NCBI RefSeq assembly: GCF_029854215.1
Contig: NZ_CP122961.1
Location: forward strand, 62,001-126,000
From: Halomonas alkaliantarctica
GTDB taxonomy: Bacteria; Pseudomonadota; Gammaproteobacteria; Pseudomonadales; Halomonadaceae
DNA: 64,000 bases
Direction: 5' to 3'
The first letter of the stretch is position 1. Every line of letters starts with the position of its first letter. Of the stretch, positions 18,327 to 28,860 are shown one piece after another. The notes beneath the pieces are model-generated. The model was given only the letters and a program-made list of their open reading frames with translations, did not search any database and was not told the origin of the DNA. The position numbers were made by a program, and so were the translations under genes.

Positions 18327-18603
18327 GCGTCGTCGCCAAGCCGTTGCCTTGGCTTATCAGGAGAACGACCGGGCGCCCCGAGTAGTGGCGAAAGGTTACG
18401 GCGACTTGGCCGAGCGGATTATGGCCGAAGCACATCGACAGGGCATTTATGTACACGACGCGCCAGAGCTGGTAGCACTTTTGATGCAGCTAGATCTGGA
18501 CGCAGAAATCCCTGCAGGCCTTTATCAAATCGTCGCAGAACTCCTGGTGTGGGTGTTCGAGCTGTCAGAGGAAGGGCTGAACCATCGTGCAATCCCTGAG
18601 TAG
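18310..18603 (+). CDS. FlhB C-terminal domain homologue (FhlB-like)
   Basis: The protein has 97 residues and resembles the cytoplasmic domain of FlhB (EscU/YscU family): ALAYQENDRAPRVVAKGYGD, then ELVALLMQLDLDAEIPAGLY. There are no membrane segments and no NPTH autocleavage motif, as expected for the FhlB group, which can stand in for the cleaved C-terminal part of FlhB in some bacteria. ATG 18310 follows GGAGG. It overlaps the FliK-like gene by 17 bases. Full-length FlhB, with NPTH, is at 33053-34219. Confidence 0.85.
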   Translation: MATPGERRRQAVALAYQENDRAPRVVAKGYGDLAERIMAEAHRQGIYVHDAPELVALLMQLDLDAEIPAGLYQIVAELLVWVFELSEEGLNHRAIPE

Positions 18604-18665
18604 CCATTTACAGACGTTGTGTGCAACCATGAGGACAGGTAATAAAAAGTCATTAATGGCGCCAG

Positions 18666-18671
18666 TATAAT
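18666..18671 (+). promoter_or_regulatory. Candidate -10 box upstream of flhDC
   Basis: A perfect TATAAT lies 38 bases before the flhD ATG, in the only gap ahead of flhDC (18604-18709). No good TTGACA is present 17 bases upstream, which would fit an activator-dependent promoter such as those known for flhDC. No other element was recognised in the gap. Confidence 0.35.
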
Positions 18672-18709
18672 GGTCACAATATCGCGCCTGAGTCGTTCAA
18701 TGGGACATC

Positions 18710-19042
18710 ATGAGTCAAACCAACTTTCTCGATGAAATTCAGGAATTAAATTTAGCTTATTTGCTTCTGGCGCAGCGCTTGCTTGATGAAGATCGTGAGG
18801 CTGCTATGTTTCGCTTAAAAATAGACAGCGACGTCGCGGCGCTGATTGTGTCGCTTAGCGCTCGCCAACTGACCAAGCTGGCGCGAACCAGCCAGCTGTT
18901 GTGCCGATTTAGTCAGATGAGTGCAGAGCGCCTTCGCCAGCTCACTGACAATCCGCGCGATCAGGGGTTAGCTGGCTTACATGCTTCGCTGCTGTTGGCT
19001 GGAGAAACCTTTGAGCCAATGCCGCCAGGAGAGGCGAAGTGA
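18710..19042 (+). CDS. flhD: Flagellar transcriptional regulator FlhD
   Basis: FlhD forms the FlhD4C2 complex, the master activator of class 2 flagellar genes with sigma-70. The protein has 110 residues, similar to E. coli FlhD. It has [20 protein letters not shown] at the start and the family core [20 protein letters not shown]. It overlaps flhC by four bases. The presence of flhDC shows that this flagellar system uses enteric-type control rather than the FleQ/sigma-54 hierarchy of Pseudomonas and Vibrio. No fleQ-type gene is in the window. Confidence 0.94.
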   Translation: MSQTNFLDEIQELNLAYLLLAQRLLDEDREAAMFRLKIDSDVAALIVSLSARQLTKLARTSQLLCRFSQMSAERLRQLTDNPRDQGLAGLHASLLLAGETFEPMPPGEAK

Positions 19043-19581
19043 GCCAGAAAAGCTTGATCGATGAAATGCACCAAGTTCAGTTGGCAATCGAGTTGATTGA
19101 GCTGGGTGCGCGGCTGCAGGTGCTGGAAACAGAGACGGAATTAAGCCGTACACGTTTGATCAAGCTGTACAAGGAAGTGCGTGGCATGTCACCGCCAAAG
19201 GGAATGCTGCCTTTTTCTACGGATTGGTTTATTACTTGGCTTCCTAATGTTCATTCGTCACTGTTTTACAACATTTATTTGAGCCTGAAGGGGGCGGCAG
19301 GTTGCGATCGAATCGATGCCTTTGTCAAGGCGTATCGACTCTACGATGAGCAAATGTCACTGGAAAAGGTAGAGCCGGTTCTTGGGCTTACACGAGCTTG
19401 GACACTGATACGGTTTTTCGAAAGTGATTTGCTTCAACTTAATCAGTGTACACGTTGTAAGGGGCAGTTTGTGGCACATGCCCATAGCCCTGCTCAGAGC
19501 TATGTATGTGGCATATGTCAGCCACCTTCTAGGGCAGGAAAAACGCGCAAGTCACAGCAGGAGAATAGTGAAAAAATGTAA
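19039..19581 (+). CDS. flhC: Flagellar transcriptional regulator FlhC
   Basis: FlhC is the DNA-contacting partner of FlhD. The protein has 180 residues. The C-terminal zinc site is intact, with CTRCKGQFV and then YVCGICQPP giving four cysteines as two CxxC pairs. Upstream are [20 protein letters not shown] and [13 protein letters not shown] family blocks. The GTG start at 19039 overlaps the flhD stop. The gap to motA is 255 bases, so motAB-cheAW may have its own late promoter. Confidence 0.94.
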   Translation: MSQKSLIDEMHQVQLAIELIELGARLQVLETETELSRTRLIKLYKEVRGMSPPKGMLPFSTDWFITWLPNVHSSLFYNIYLSLKGAAGCDRIDAFVKAYRLYDEQMSLEKVEPVLGLTRAWTLIRFFESDLLQLNQCTRCKGQFVAHAHSPAQSYVCGICQPPSRAGKTRKSQQENSEKM

Positions 19582-19836
19582 CAACCTCGTCAATCTCGCC
19601 ACCAATAGTAATAATTAGGGTATAAGACGTATTGATGAGCGCTTAAGGTATGAAATATGAGCGTATCGGCGTAGATAGCCGCAAAAGTCAGCGATGCTTT
19701 TTAATTAGACAACAGCCCAGCCCTATTAGAATTGGGCATAAACTTTGCTTTGGATGGAACACCTCTTAAACATCAGAACAGGTGGATAAGTTTTGGTTTC
19801 CTTACATTAATACTGAATACCGCAAGGACTCTGCTT

Positions 19837-20706
19837 GTGCTGATACCTATAGGCTATGTAATCGTATTGTTGTCTGTGTTTGGTGGCTATGTGCTGGCAG
19901 GTGGCAAATTAGGTCCTCTGTATCAACCCCTTGAACTGCTTATCATTGGTGGCGCAGGTGTTGGTGCTTTTATCGCAGCGAACAACGGTAAGGCGATTAA
20001 AGCGACCTTTAAAATTTTGCCCCGACTCAAGCGTGCCAAAAAATATGACAAAGCACTTTACATGGAGTTAATGGCTCTACAGTTCAAGTTGCTGTCAAAA
20101 ATTCGCCGTGAGGGGATGTTAGGCATTGAGCGGGATATTGATAATCCGCAAGAAAGTCCTCTGTTTCAAGAGCACCCTACGGTACTGGTCGATCCGCATA
20201 TCATGAATTTCCTAACGGATTATCTGCGCTTAATGGTAAGCGGCGGTATGGAGCCCATGGAAATTGATGAGCTGATGTTGCATGAAATTGAGGTCTTTGA
20301 GCAGGAGGCTCATGTACCCATTGATGCTATTGCCAAAGTCGGCGATGCCATGCCCGCCTTCGGTATTGTGGCTGCCGTGATGGGGGTTGTTAAAACACTC
20401 ACCTATGCTGATGCCACGCCAGCCCAGATGGGCGTTATGATCGGTCAAGCGCTGGTGGGGACCTTCCTGGGTATCTTGCTTGGCTATGGCTTTGTCAGTC
20501 CGCTGTCAAGCTACATCGAGCGACAAGCTAAAGAAGCCGAAAAGATGCTTCAGTGTATACGTATTACGCTGCTCGCTAGCTTGCACGGCTATGCGCCGCA
20601 GTTGGCTGTTGAATTTGGCCGAAAGGCACTGTTTGCGGCCGAGCGCCCGAGTTTTATGGAGCTTGAAGAGTACGTGAAGGATGCAAAAAAGGCCGGTAGC
20701 GCATGA
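19837..20706 (+). CDS. motA: Flagellar motor stator protein MotA
   Basis: MotA is the stator subunit that transmits ion flow to torque on FliG. The frame opens at 19732, but the first 35 codons match nothing. GTG 19837 follows AAGGA by eight bases and gives MLIPIGYVIVLLSVFGGYVL, the normal MotA N-terminus, with 289 residues in all. Four transmembrane segments are present. The conserved proline region reads DAMPAFGIVAAVMGVVKTL, of the E. coli proton type. Upstream at 19702-19728 is a weak sigma-28-like site (TAAT, 15 bases, CCCTATTA). It overlaps motB by four bases. Confidence 0.94.
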   Translation: MLIPIGYVIVLLSVFGGYVLAGGKLGPLYQPLELLIIGGAGVGAFIAANNGKAIKATFKILPRLKRAKKYDKALYMELMALQFKLLSKIRREGMLGIERDIDNPQESPLFQEHPTVLVDPHIMNFLTDYLRLMVSGGMEPMEIDELMLHEIEVFEQEAHVPIDAIAKVGDAMPAFGIVAAVMGVVKTLTYADATPAQMGVMIGQALVGTFLGILLGYGFVSPLSSYIERQAKEAEKMLQCIRITLLASLHGYAPQLAVEFGRKALFAAERPSFMELEEYVKDAKKAGSA

Positions 20707-21650
20707 GTAAGGGTGGTGACAAGCGTCCGATTGTCATTCGGCGCAAAAAAGTCGTCCATTCCCATCACGGTGGCGCCTGGAAAATTGCCCTAGCGGATTT
20801 TATGACTGCACTAATGGCCTTTTTTTTGGTGCTATGGCTTTTGAGCGTTTCCAGCGAAGAGACGCGTAGGGGGGTAGCAGAGTACTTTAGCACTCCCCTG
20901 TTGACGGCGATAACCGGAGGCGATCGTTCAGGCAGCACCAGTGCGATTCCTGGCGGCGGGCCAGATCCCACTCATAGTGATGGCGAACGGGCTCGCATTG
21001 ACAGCCTTCAGCGCACTCGCCCGAGCACGCAGGAGCGAAACTTCTTCAGGAATTTGCAAGAGCGTATTGAGCGAGCCATTGAGCAAGATCCCGAGCTGCG
21101 CCAGCTACGCAGTCAGATGCGTTTTGATTTAACCCGTGAAGGGCTTCGAATACAGCTGCTGGATACCGACCAACGGCCCATGTTTGAGCTAGGTAGTGAC
21201 CAAGTCGTTCCTTATATGCGTAGCCTCTTACGCACTATTGCACCGCTGCTAAATGAGCTTCCCAATGAGCTAAGTATCAGTGGGCATACCGATAGCGTTC
21301 CCTATGCGGGTGGCTATCGCGGCTACAGTAACTGGGAACTTTCCAATGATCGCGCTAACGCATCGCGTCGTGAACTTGTTGCGGGTGGTTTTGACCCAGA
21401 TCAGTTATTGCGCGTGTCGGGCTTTGCGGATCGTGTGCTGTTGCCCGAGACTGAGCCAACTGATCCGATCAACCGACGCATAGAATTGGTGGTGCTCTTT
21501 CCTGAGATTGCTGAAGCAATTCGCGATCCTGCCGTTATGGATTCGGGGGCTGCATCGCCGGAAGCTTCAATTGAGGCGCTCGAAGCTTCAACCGAAGCGC
21601 AAAATGAATCAACACAACAAGACGAGCCTCAGGTGCAAGTGCCAGAGTGA
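20703..21650 (+). CDS. motB: Flagellar motor stator protein MotB
   Basis: MotB anchors the stator to peptidoglycan and carries the ion-binding aspartate. The protein has 315 residues. The single transmembrane helix WKIALADFMTALMAFFLVLW contains the conserved Asp (ADFM, as Asp32 in E. coli). The OmpA-like domain has ISGHTDSVPY and NRRIELVVLF. The C-terminal tail is acidic and rich in Glu, Ala and Ser. It is coupled to motA through ATGA and is followed by cheA after 52 bases, the enteric motAB-cheAW order. Confidence 0.95.
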   Translation: MSKGGDKRPIVIRRKKVVHSHHGGAWKIALADFMTALMAFFLVLWLLSVSSEETRRGVAEYFSTPLLTAITGGDRSGSTSAIPGGGPDPTHSDGERARIDSLQRTRPSTQERNFFRNLQERIERAIEQDPELRQLRSQMRFDLTREGLRIQLLDTDQRPMFELGSDQVVPYMRSLLRTIAPLLNELPNELSISGHTDSVPYAGGYRGYSNWELSNDRANASRRELVAGGFDPDQLLRVSGFADRVLLPETEPTDPINRRIELVVLFPEIAEAIRDPAVMDSGAASPEASIEALEASTEAQNESTQQDEPQVQVPE

Positions 21651-21702
21651 CCTGAGCCTGTCATAGCCTTTTATAAAAGCGACGTTAAGGGTGGAGCGGT
21701 GA

Positions 21703-23790
21703 ATGGATATAGCGGATTTTTTTGACACCTTTTTTGAAGAGGCTGAAGAGCTGCTGTCGGATATGGAACAGCATTTATTGGAACTGGATGTTGACGATCC
21801 AGACAGTGAACAGCTCAATGCTATTTTCCGTGCCGCCCACTCGATCAAGGGGGGAGCGGGGACCTTTGGTTTTACCGTGCTACAGAAAACCACGCATATT
21901 TTGGAAAACCTCCTCGATTACGCACGTAAGGGCGAACTGACGCTGCGAGCCGATCTCGTGGATACCTTTTTAGAGGCTAAAGACATCATGCATGAGCAAC
22001 TCGATGCCTACCGCAGCGAAGAGGAGCCGAATCAAGAGGCATTTGAGCGCATTTGCCACACGCTGCAACAAATTGCCCTGGATGAAATCGGCGAAAAGCT
22101 AGATGGGCCGGCTATTCCAGCTGCTGAGTCCAAGGCTTCGCCTGGGCAAAGCGAAAACGGTACAGAAGCAAAAAGTAGCGAAGAAAAGGTCGTGAACGGC
22201 CAACTGTTAGTGGCGCTACTGAATGTTGAAGATAAAGACCGTATCTTGCTGGTTGAAGAGTTAGAGCAGCTCGGCGAAGTGCAGTCCCAATCCGGTGACA
22301 CGAAGCGCTATGAGGTCATTCTCAAAAGCAGCGACAGCGCTGACGATATTGAAGCGGTCATGTGCTTTATTATCGAGCCTGATCAGATTGAGATTACGGC
22401 TGTCGAGGGCGTTGCTGTTGAGTCAGCCACCCCCGAGGCCGAAGCTCCGCCGCCTGCCACTCCTGCACCGCAAACTCCTGCAGAAAACACGGTCTCTAAG
22501 GCGAGCCCAGCAAAGGCCGCTGCTAAAGAGAAGCCCAAAAAAGCCGCCGCCGAATCGTCGTCAATCCGTGTGTCTGTGGATAAAGTCGATCAAATTATCA
22601 ATTTGGTGGGTGAACTGATCATCACCCAATCGATGCTCGATCAAACGGTTAGCGATTTAGAAGATCAGTCAGTTGGCAATAGCTCGCTGCAAAATGGCAT
22701 GAGCTTGCTGCAGCGCAACGCCCGTGATCTCCAAGAAGCGGTCATGTCGATCCGAATGATTCCTATGGAGTTTGTATTCAGCCGCTTCCCTCGTGTGGTG
22801 CGCGACACCGCCGGTAAGCTGGGTAAAGAGATCGAACTGATTACTGAAGGTAAGTCCACAGAGCTAGATAAAAGCTTGGTGGAACGGATTACCGATCCGT
22901 TAACGCACCTGGTGCGCAATAGCCTCGATCATGGCGTAGAGATGCCTGATGTACGTGAAGCCATTGGCAAACCGCGTACAGGCAAGTTGACCCTATCGGC
23001 ACGCCATCAGGGCGGCAATATTTTGATTGAAGTGCGCGATGACGGTGCTGGTATGGATCGTGATCGTCTTCTTGCCAAAGCGCGTGAAAATGGTCTTAAC
23101 GTCTCGGACACCATGTCCGACGAAGAGGTCTTCCAGCTCATTTTTGCCCCCGGGTTCTCAACCGCTAACGAAGTGACCGATGTATCGGGTCGTGGCGTGG
23201 GCATGGATGTGGTGAAGCGTAATATTCAGAGCATGGGCGGTCGCGTTGAAATCCAGTCGAAACTAGGCGAGGGCACCAACACTCGTATCGTATTACCGCT
23301 GACGCTGGCTATTTTGGACGGTATGTCGATTAAAGTTGGCGGTGAGACATTTATTCTTCCGCTTTCCACCGTGCTTGAGTCGTTGCAGCCCTCAAAAGAC
23401 GATATGTATGCCATGGCCGGTGACGACGTGGTGATCAAAGTGCGCGACGAGTATCTCCCTGTGATCGCTATTCACGAAGTGCTGAACGTCGAGAATGCGA
23501 TTACCGATCCCACCAAAAGCATCGCTGTCATTGTGCAGGGCGAAGGTCGTCGCTACGCCATGTTGGTAGATGAGTTGATCGGACAGCAGCAGGTCGTGGT
23601 CAAGAATTTGGAAGACAATTACCGCAAAGTACCAGGGATTTCGGCCGCCACCATTTTAGGCGACGGTAGTGTTGCGTTGATTCTGGATATTACAGGTTTA
23701 CATCGCCTGAGCCGATATAAAAAAGAGGCAGGCAAAAAAGTAGTAAACAATCAAAACCTTTCAATTTTTAAGGAGGCTGAGCCGTCATGA
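21703..23790 (+). CDS. cheA: Chemotaxis histidine kinase CheA
   Basis: CheA is the chemotaxis kinase that phosphorylates CheY and CheB. The protein has 695 residues. The Hpt domain has the phosphorylated His46 in [17 protein letters not shown] linker and CheY-binding region (about 160-245) is followed by a Pro/Ala-rich stretch. The dimerisation domain begins near [20 protein letters not shown]. The ATPase domain has [16 protein letters not shown] (N box) and [13 protein letters not shown] (G1), and the C-terminal CheW-like domain is complete. It overlaps cheW by four bases. Confidence 0.97.
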   Translation: MDIADFFDTFFEEAEELLSDMEQHLLELDVDDPDSEQLNAIFRAAHSIKGGAGTFGFTVLQKTTHILENLLDYARKGELTLRADLVDTFLEAKDIMHEQLDAYRSEEEPNQEAFERICHTLQQIALDEIGEKLDGPAIPAAESKASPGQSENGTEAKSSEEKVVNGQLLVALLNVEDKDRILLVEELEQLGEVQSQSGDTKRYEVILKSSDSADDIEAVMCFIIEPDQIEITAVEGVAVESATPEAEAPPPATPAPQTPAENTVSKASPAKAAAKEKPKKAAAESSSIRVSVDKVDQIINLVGELIITQSMLDQTVSDLEDQSVGNSSLQNGMSLLQRNARDLQEAVMSIRMIPMEFVFSRFPRVVRDTAGKLGKEIELITEGKSTELDKSLVERITDPLTHLVRNSLDHGVEMPDVREAIGKPRTGKLTLSARHQGGNILIEVRDDGAGMDRDRLLAKARENGLNVSDTMSDEEVFQLIFAPGFSTANEVTDVSGRGVGMDVVKRNIQSMGGRVEIQSKLGEGTNTRIVLPLTLAILDGMSIKVGGETFILPLSTVLESLQPSKDDMYAMAGDDVVIKVRDEYLPVIAIHEVLNVENAITDPTKSIAVIVQGEGRRYAMLVDELIGQQQVVVKNLEDNYRKVPGISAATILGDGSVALILDITGLHRLSRYKKEAGKKVVNNQNLSIFKEAEPS

Positions 23791-24284
23791 GTCAAGCCAA
23801 CAGTGGTGCGGTATTAGCCGCAGAAGCCGAAAACCGCGAATTCCTAGTGTTCTCACTAGGTGATGAAGAGTACGCCATTGATATTTTGAAAGTGCAGGAG
23901 ATCCGTGGTTACGAAAACGTAACACGCATTGCCAATGCGCCTGACTTTATCAAAGGGGTCACCAATCTGCGTGGCGTCATTGTGCCGATCGTTGATCTAC
24001 GTATTAAGTTTCACTTTGATAAAGTTGAATACGGCGGCCAGACGGTGGTGATCGTGGTCAATGTTGCAGACCGGGTGGTCGGTATCGTAGTGGATGGTGT
24101 TTCCGACGTGATGACATTAACCCCTGATCAGATTAAGCCGGCGCCAGAATTCGGTGTCACGCTCTCGTCTGATTTCCTAAGTGGATTGGGTAGTCTCGAT
24201 GACCGCATGTTGGTACTCGTAGATATCGATAAGTTGCTCACTAGCGACGAGATGGCGTTAGTGGAAAGTACCAGCAACCGCTAA
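23787..24284 (+). CDS. cheW: Chemotaxis coupling protein CheW
   Basis: CheW links chemoreceptors to CheA. The protein has 165 residues and is a single CheW fold: [20 protein letters not shown], then [20 protein letters not shown], both hallmark sequences. It overlaps the end of cheA as ATGA, indicating coupling and equal supply of the two partners. A 7-bp perfect hairpin follows 13 bases after the stop. Confidence 0.97.
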   Translation: MSQANSGAVLAAEAENREFLVFSLGDEEYAIDILKVQEIRGYENVTRIANAPDFIKGVTNLRGVIVPIVDLRIKFHFDKVEYGGQTVVIVVNVADRVVGIVVDGVSDVMTLTPDQIKPAPEFGVTLSSDFLSGLGSLDDRMLVLVDIDKLLTSDEMALVESTSNR

Positions 24285-24296
24285 GGCTTAAATGCA

Positions 24297-24315
24297 TGGC
24301 ACAGGGAGTGTGCCA
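24297..24315. terminator. Hairpin after cheW, possibly attenuating
   Basis: TGGCACA (24297-24303), GGGAG loop, TGTGCCA (24309-24315): a perfect 7-bp stem just after cheW and before the first chemoreceptor gene. No U-run follows, so strong intrinsic termination is unlikely. It may lower read-through or protect the mRNA 3' end. Confidence 0.35.
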
Positions 24316-24393
24316 GATCCGTTTTACCCAATGATGCATTCTCGCGCTACGGAAAGTGCTTGCGAGTGCAGGTTGTGCGTGGAGAAAAAGGGC

Positions 24394-25689
24394 GTGACAC
24401 AGCGAATGCGGCAATTAATGAATAATATGACGGTGCGCTTAAGTTGGGGCTTAGTTTTAGCGACGCTTTCGGTACTTGTCGTGATTGCCAGCGGTATCGG
24501 CCTTTATGCCTTACACCATGGCGCGGCGATTGTTCAGGCATCTGACGACGTGCAGACACAGCAAGTCGCGTTTAGTGCTTTTGCCGCAACGGTTCGCTGG
24601 GCACTGCTCGGCATTGTGGTGATGACAATTGCTACGGTTGTCGTGGTTGTCTGGGGGGTAACGGCCAATGTATTGCGTCCACTAGACCGCTTGGTGGGCC
24701 ATTTTGAGCGTATGGCGCAGGGAGATTTAAGTCAGGCTATCACCTCGCCGGGTAATAATGAGATAGGCCGGCTTTATAGCGCTATGGCGCATATGCAGGG
24801 CTCTCTCTCGCAGACGGTAGGCACTGTGCGTACCAGCGGTGCGTCGATTTATGAACGCTCGCAGCAAATTGCCAGTGGCAATAACGACCTTTCTTCGCGC
24901 ACTGAGCAGCAAGCAACCTCGCTAGAAGAAACGGCTTCCAGCATGGAGCAGTTAGCCTCCACTGTGGGCCATAACGCTGAAAATGCTCGCCAAGCCAGCC
25001 AACTGGCCGGGAGTGCGACCCTTACGGCACGTCGCAGTGGTGAAGAAGTGGGTGAAATCGTCAGCACCATGCAGGATATTAGCGCAAGCTCTCATCAAGT
25101 CGCTGATATTATTACTGTTATCGATAACATTGCGTTTCAAACCAATATCCTAGCGCTAAATGCCTCGGTGGAAGCGGCGCGTGCCGGTGAGCATGGTAGG
25201 GGATTTGCTGTGGTGGCACAGGAAGTGCGCAGTTTAGCCAGCCGTAGTGCCGCTGCTGCAAAAGAGATTCGAACGCTGATCGATACATCGCTTAATAAGG
25301 TTGATACCGGCACGCAACGCGTCAACCAGGCCGGTCAAACGATGGAAGACCTGGTGAGTGCTGTGCAGCGCGTCAGCGATATTATGGATGAAATCGCCGC
25401 CGCTTCTGAGCAGCAAAGCAGCGGCATCGGCCAAGTTAACCAGGCCGTAGCGCAAATGGATCAGGTCGTGCAGCAAAATGCTCAGTTGGTTCAGCAGGCC
25501 GCGCGAAGTGCCAATGAACTTGAAAGCGAAGCCGCTCGCTTACGTGAGGCTGTAGAGCGCTTTCGTGTCACTGAAGCCCCCGCCCAGCGCACGTCAGCAG
25601 CGCCGGCTCTTATGTCTTCAATATCACCAAGCCTTCCCGCGCGGCATAAACAACCAGCGGAAGAAGCAGAGGAGTGGGCGTCGTTTTAA
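24394..25689 (+). CDS. Methyl-accepting chemotaxis protein with minimal periplasmic part
   Basis: From GTG 24394 (GGAG nine bases upstream) the protein has 431 residues. Two transmembrane helices (WGLVLATLSVLVVIASGIGL and LLGIVVMTIATVVVVVWGV) are separated by only about 30 residues, so there is no normal ligand-binding domain. HAMP and the full signalling hairpin follow, with [20 protein letters not shown] as the tip. The C-terminus ends EEWASF, resembling the xWxxF CheR/CheB tether. It may sense through its membrane helices or through other receptors. The frame extends upstream to 24292, but that part resembles no receptor. Confidence 0.88.
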   Translation: MTQRMRQLMNNMTVRLSWGLVLATLSVLVVIASGIGLYALHHGAAIVQASDDVQTQQVAFSAFAATVRWALLGIVVMTIATVVVVVWGVTANVLRPLDRLVGHFERMAQGDLSQAITSPGNNEIGRLYSAMAHMQGSLSQTVGTVRTSGASIYERSQQIASGNNDLSSRTEQQATSLEETASSMEQLASTVGHNAENARQASQLAGSATLTARRSGEEVGEIVSTMQDISASSHQVADIITVIDNIAFQTNILALNASVEAARAGEHGRGFAVVAQEVRSLASRSAAAAKEIRTLIDTSLNKVDTGTQRVNQAGQTMEDLVSAVQRVSDIMDEIAAASEQQSSGIGQVNQAVAQMDQVVQQNAQLVQQAARSANELESEAARLREAVERFRVTEAPAQRTSAAPALMSSISPSLPARHKQPAEEAEEWASF

Positions 25690-25718
25690 GTTGCTTGGGT
25701 AGGGCAGGCAACTTTTTC
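25688..25718 (+). terminator. Weak intrinsic terminator candidate after the first receptor gene
   Basis: AAGTTGC (25688-25694) and GCAACTT (25708-25714) form a 7-bp stem with a 13-base loop, followed by TTTTTC from 25713. The stem overlaps the stop codon. The large loop and short stem make it weak. The next receptor starts at 25750. Confidence 0.35.
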
Positions 25719-25749
25719 TAAAAAATATAACATTATAAAAAGGCAAACT

Positions 25750-27900
25750 ATGCGTAATAACCAGCCAGTCTCTCAGCGTGAAATTGAGTTAAAAGAGGAC
25801 GACTTCTTAGTCTCGCGTACCGACACCAAGGGACGCATTACCTATGCCAACCCTGCTTTTATCGATATTAGCGGCTTCGAACACGCAGAGCTGATAGGTG
25901 CGCCGCATAACCTGATACGTCACCCAGATATGCCGCCAGCGGCCTTTGATAATCTCTGGCAAACCGTTAAAACGGGCGAGACATGGCGCGGGCTGGTCAA
26001 AAATCGCTGCAAAAATGGCGACCATTACTGGGTCAACGCCAGCGTGACGCCGATTGTCGAAGATGGGCAAGTAGTGGGCTATACCTCAGTGCGCGTGCAG
26101 GCAAGCCGCGAAGCCATTGCGCAGGCAGAGCAGGCGTACGCTGAAATACGTGAAGGCCGTAACAAGCGCTACTACTTGGATAAAGGTCGGTTACTCCAGA
26201 AAGGTGTGATCAAACGTTTGGCCCGAGTACGCCTCGATACTATTCGTGCCAAGTTGGTAGGCATGATTGTCGTGGCCGGAGTGCTGCTGTTAATTAGTGG
26301 TGGGCTAGGCTTGTACGGCTTGAATGTTTCGGGCGAGCGTTTGGAACAACTGAATAATGATGGTTTGCTTGACGTTATTCGCTTGCAGAAAATCGATCAA
26401 ACTATTGCCGAATCCCGCCAAGCGATCATTCAGCCAGAGCGTATGGAGCTGATTGAGCAGCGTTTTGAGACGGGCGAAAGTATTCAGGAAAGCGCCGCAT
26501 CGGTCGCCGCTGCATGGGAGGAGTACTACTCGCGGGAAGTCAATAAGACCGAACTTGCCGCCGAGTTTGACCAGGCGCTGCAGGTGTTCTTGCAAAATGG
26601 TATGAACCAGGCGGCCAGCGTCCTGCAGGCGGAAGAGGCGTATCAAACGTTTACCGGCCTGGATGCGGTGATCAACGTGATGACCAACGAGGGCCGCGTC
26701 CTGTCAGGCATGGTGAATCAACTGATTGCTCTGAAGCAGCAGGCAGCTGAGGCCATGGCAGATGAAACGCAGCAAGGTCAAACCACGATGCTGGGCGCGC
26801 AGGCTATCGTCCTTGGGGTTGGCTTGCTGCTGCTTGTTTTGATTGGTGTAGTTACCTTACGGGCGATTACCCGACCGCTTAAAAGCGCCGCAGGTTTTAC
26901 GCTGCAAATTGCTGGCGGTAATTTGGCAGCTAAAGTGCCCGACCAACGACGCGATGAAGTGGGCCAGTTAATTGACTCACTGAACACCATGCGTAAAAGC
27001 CTCAGCAGTATCATTGCCGACGTCAAAAACGGCATTGATGTGGTCACCCCGGCTGCCCAGGACATTGCCAGTGGGAACGAAGAGCTTTCGTCGCGCACCG
27101 AGCAGCAGGCGGCCTCATTGCAGCAAACCGCTTCCAGTATGGAAGAAATGACCGCTACCGTGCGGCAAAACAGCGATAACGCTCAAGAAGCCCGTCGTCT
27201 CGCCGATAATAATGCTATTCAGGTAACAAACACCGGCGAGTTGATGACACAGCTGGTCGACAATATGCAGCGGATTACGCAAAGCTCCCAGCAGATGGCC
27301 GATATTATCAATGTGATCGATTCAATTGCGTTTCAGACTAATATTTTGGCGCTGAATGCCTCAGTTGAAGCGGCACGTGCTGGCGAGCACGGGCGGGGTT
27401 TTGCCGTGGTAGCGGAAGAAGTGCGTAATCTAGCTGGCCGCAGCGCAGGCGCTGCTCAAGAAATTCGCGGCCTGATTGATGGCTCGAACCGTGAAGTTAG
27501 TGCGGGGGCTAATTTGGTGTCTAAAGCCGAAACGGCGATTAGCGACGTAGCAGAAGCAGCGCGCAGTGTGACCCAAATTATGCACGAGATATCGGCCGCC
27601 TCTGAAGAGCAGAGCCATGGTATTGCCCAGGTTAACCAAGCAGTAGCAGAAATGGATCAAGGCACCCAGCGTAATGCTGCGCGAGTACAGGAAACGGCAC
27701 GTGCAGCTGTTTCCCTAGAGAAGCAGGCAGGGCTATTAGCGCTATCGGTGGAAGCGTTTCGATTAAACAGCGAGGGGACGCTACGTCCGCCAGCAGTGAC
27801 AGCATCCAAGCACGCTGCCCAACTGCCTAGCACTGCGCCGTCGCATAATTCGCCCGTTAAACGGCAAACAGCCTCATTAGAGGAGTGGGAAGAGTTTTGA
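25750..27900 (+). CDS. Aer-like PAS-containing methyl-accepting chemotaxis protein
   Basis: The protein has 716 residues. An N-terminal Aer-type PAS domain (about 15-125) has [40 protein letters not shown] and [11 protein letters not shown], the FAD-binding Aer pattern. Two transmembrane helices (about 180-205 and 345-370) enclose a helical region of about 140 residues. HAMP and the signalling tip [20 protein letters not shown] follow. E. coli Aer has no such extracytoplasmic module, so this receptor may combine redox sensing with a periplasmic input. It ends SLEEWEEF, a likely CheR tether, and its stop overlaps the cheR start. Confidence 0.9.
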   Translation: MRNNQPVSQREIELKEDDFLVSRTDTKGRITYANPAFIDISGFEHAELIGAPHNLIRHPDMPPAAFDNLWQTVKTGETWRGLVKNRCKNGDHYWVNASVTPIVEDGQVVGYTSVRVQASREAIAQAEQAYAEIREGRNKRYYLDKGRLLQKGVIKRLARVRLDTIRAKLVGMIVVAGVLLLISGGLGLYGLNVSGERLEQLNNDGLLDVIRLQKIDQTIAESRQAIIQPERMELIEQRFETGESIQESAASVAAAWEEYYSREVNKTELAAEFDQALQVFLQNGMNQAASVLQAEEAYQTFTGLDAVINVMTNEGRVLSGMVNQLIALKQQAAEAMADETQQGQTTMLGAQAIVLGVGLLLLVLIGVVTLRAITRPLKSAAGFTLQIAGGNLAAKVPDQRRDEVGQLIDSLNTMRKSLSSIIADVKNGIDVVTPAAQDIASGNEELSSRTEQQAASLQQTASSMEEMTATVRQNSDNAQEARRLADNNAIQVTNTGELMTQLVDNMQRITQSSQQMADIINVIDSIAFQTNILALNASVEAARAGEHGRGFAVVAEEVRNLAGRSAGAAQEIRGLIDGSNREVSAGANLVSKAETAISDVAEAARSVTQIMHEISAASEEQSHGIAQVNQAVAEMDQGTQRNAARVQETARAAVSLEKQAGLLALSVEAFRLNSEGTLRPPAVTASKHAAQLPSTAPSHNSPVKRQTASLEEWEEF

Positions 27901-28769
27901 CCGAACAACGTGAACGGGTGGTAGACGCAGGTCAGTGGACATCGAACAGTCAGATCGAACGCGATCTGGTGCTGACAGATGCCGATTTTACGCGTATTCG
28001 CGAGTTGATTTATCAGCGCGCCGGTATCGTGCTGGCTGAACATAAGCGTGAAATGGTCTATAGCCGCTTAGCAAAGCGGCTACGGCACCATGGCATGACG
28101 CGCTTTACTGATTATTTGGTACGCCTGGAGCGCCAGCCAGAGGCCAAAGAGTGGGAGGCGTTTACTAATGCGCTGACCACCAATCTCACGGCTTTTTTTC
28201 GTGAAGCGCACCATTTTCCGCTGTTGGCTGAACACATAAAGAACAAGCAAGACCCGGTCACCATTTGGTGTTCGGCTGCCTCCACGGGGGAGGAGCCGTA
28301 CTCGCTGGCAATGACGTTGCTGGAAACGCTGGGCGCGAAAGCGTCACAAGCCAAAGTGATCGCGACCGATATCGATACCGATGCGCTGGCCAGGGCTCGT
28401 GCGGGTGTTTATCCCTTGGAACAGGTGCGCAAGATCGATGAGACGCGGGTAAAACGGTTTTTTCAGAAAGGTACCGGTAACCATGCGGGCTTTGCACGTG
28501 TACGTCCAGAAGTCTCCGCACTGGTGGAGTTTTTGCCACTAAACTTGCTGGCGCCGCAATGGCCAATTAAAGGCCCTTTTGATGCGGTGTTCTGCCGAAA
28601 CATCATGATTTATTTTGATAAAGATACACAATCAAAAATTCTTAAACGGTTTGCGCCACTGATGAAGCCCGACGGCTTGCTGTTTGCAGGTCACTCTGAA
28701 AACTTCTCGTATATAAGTGACGCCTTCAAGCTACGTGGCCAGACTGTTTATACCGTGGCCAAAAAATGA
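27897..28769 (+). CDS. cheR: Chemotaxis protein methyltransferase CheR
   Basis: CheR methylates receptor glutamates using S-adenosylmethionine. From TTG 27897 the protein has 290 residues; this start overlaps the receptor stop as TTGA and has GGAAG just upstream. The N-terminal helical domain has [20 protein letters not shown]. The SAM-binding domain has [19 protein letters not shown] and [13 protein letters not shown], both family signatures. All three receptors here end in xWxxF-type tails that could tether it. An upstream GTG (27885) is possible but less likely. Confidence 0.94.
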   Translation: MTEQRERVVDAGQWTSNSQIERDLVLTDADFTRIRELIYQRAGIVLAEHKREMVYSRLAKRLRHHGMTRFTDYLVRLERQPEAKEWEAFTNALTTNLTAFFREAHHFPLLAEHIKNKQDPVTIWCSAASTGEEPYSLAMTLLETLGAKASQAKVIATDIDTDALARARAGVYPLEQVRKIDETRVKRFFQKGTGNHAGFARVRPEVSALVEFLPLNLLAPQWPIKGPFDAVFCRNIMIYFDKDTQSKILKRFAPLMKPDGLLFAGHSENFSYISDAFKLRGQTVYTVAKK

Positions 28770-28860
28770 ACAATTATCGTGTCTTTATAATCGCTTTAGG
28801 CGCTGTGGCTCCGGCGGTTGCAATCACACATCAGGCGTCTACAGCAAGAGGAGGCGTGCT

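Noticed and set aside
19732..19836. N-terminal extension of motA in the open frame
   Set aside because: The extra 35 residues match no MotA; GTG 19837 with AAGGA gives the canonical N-terminus.
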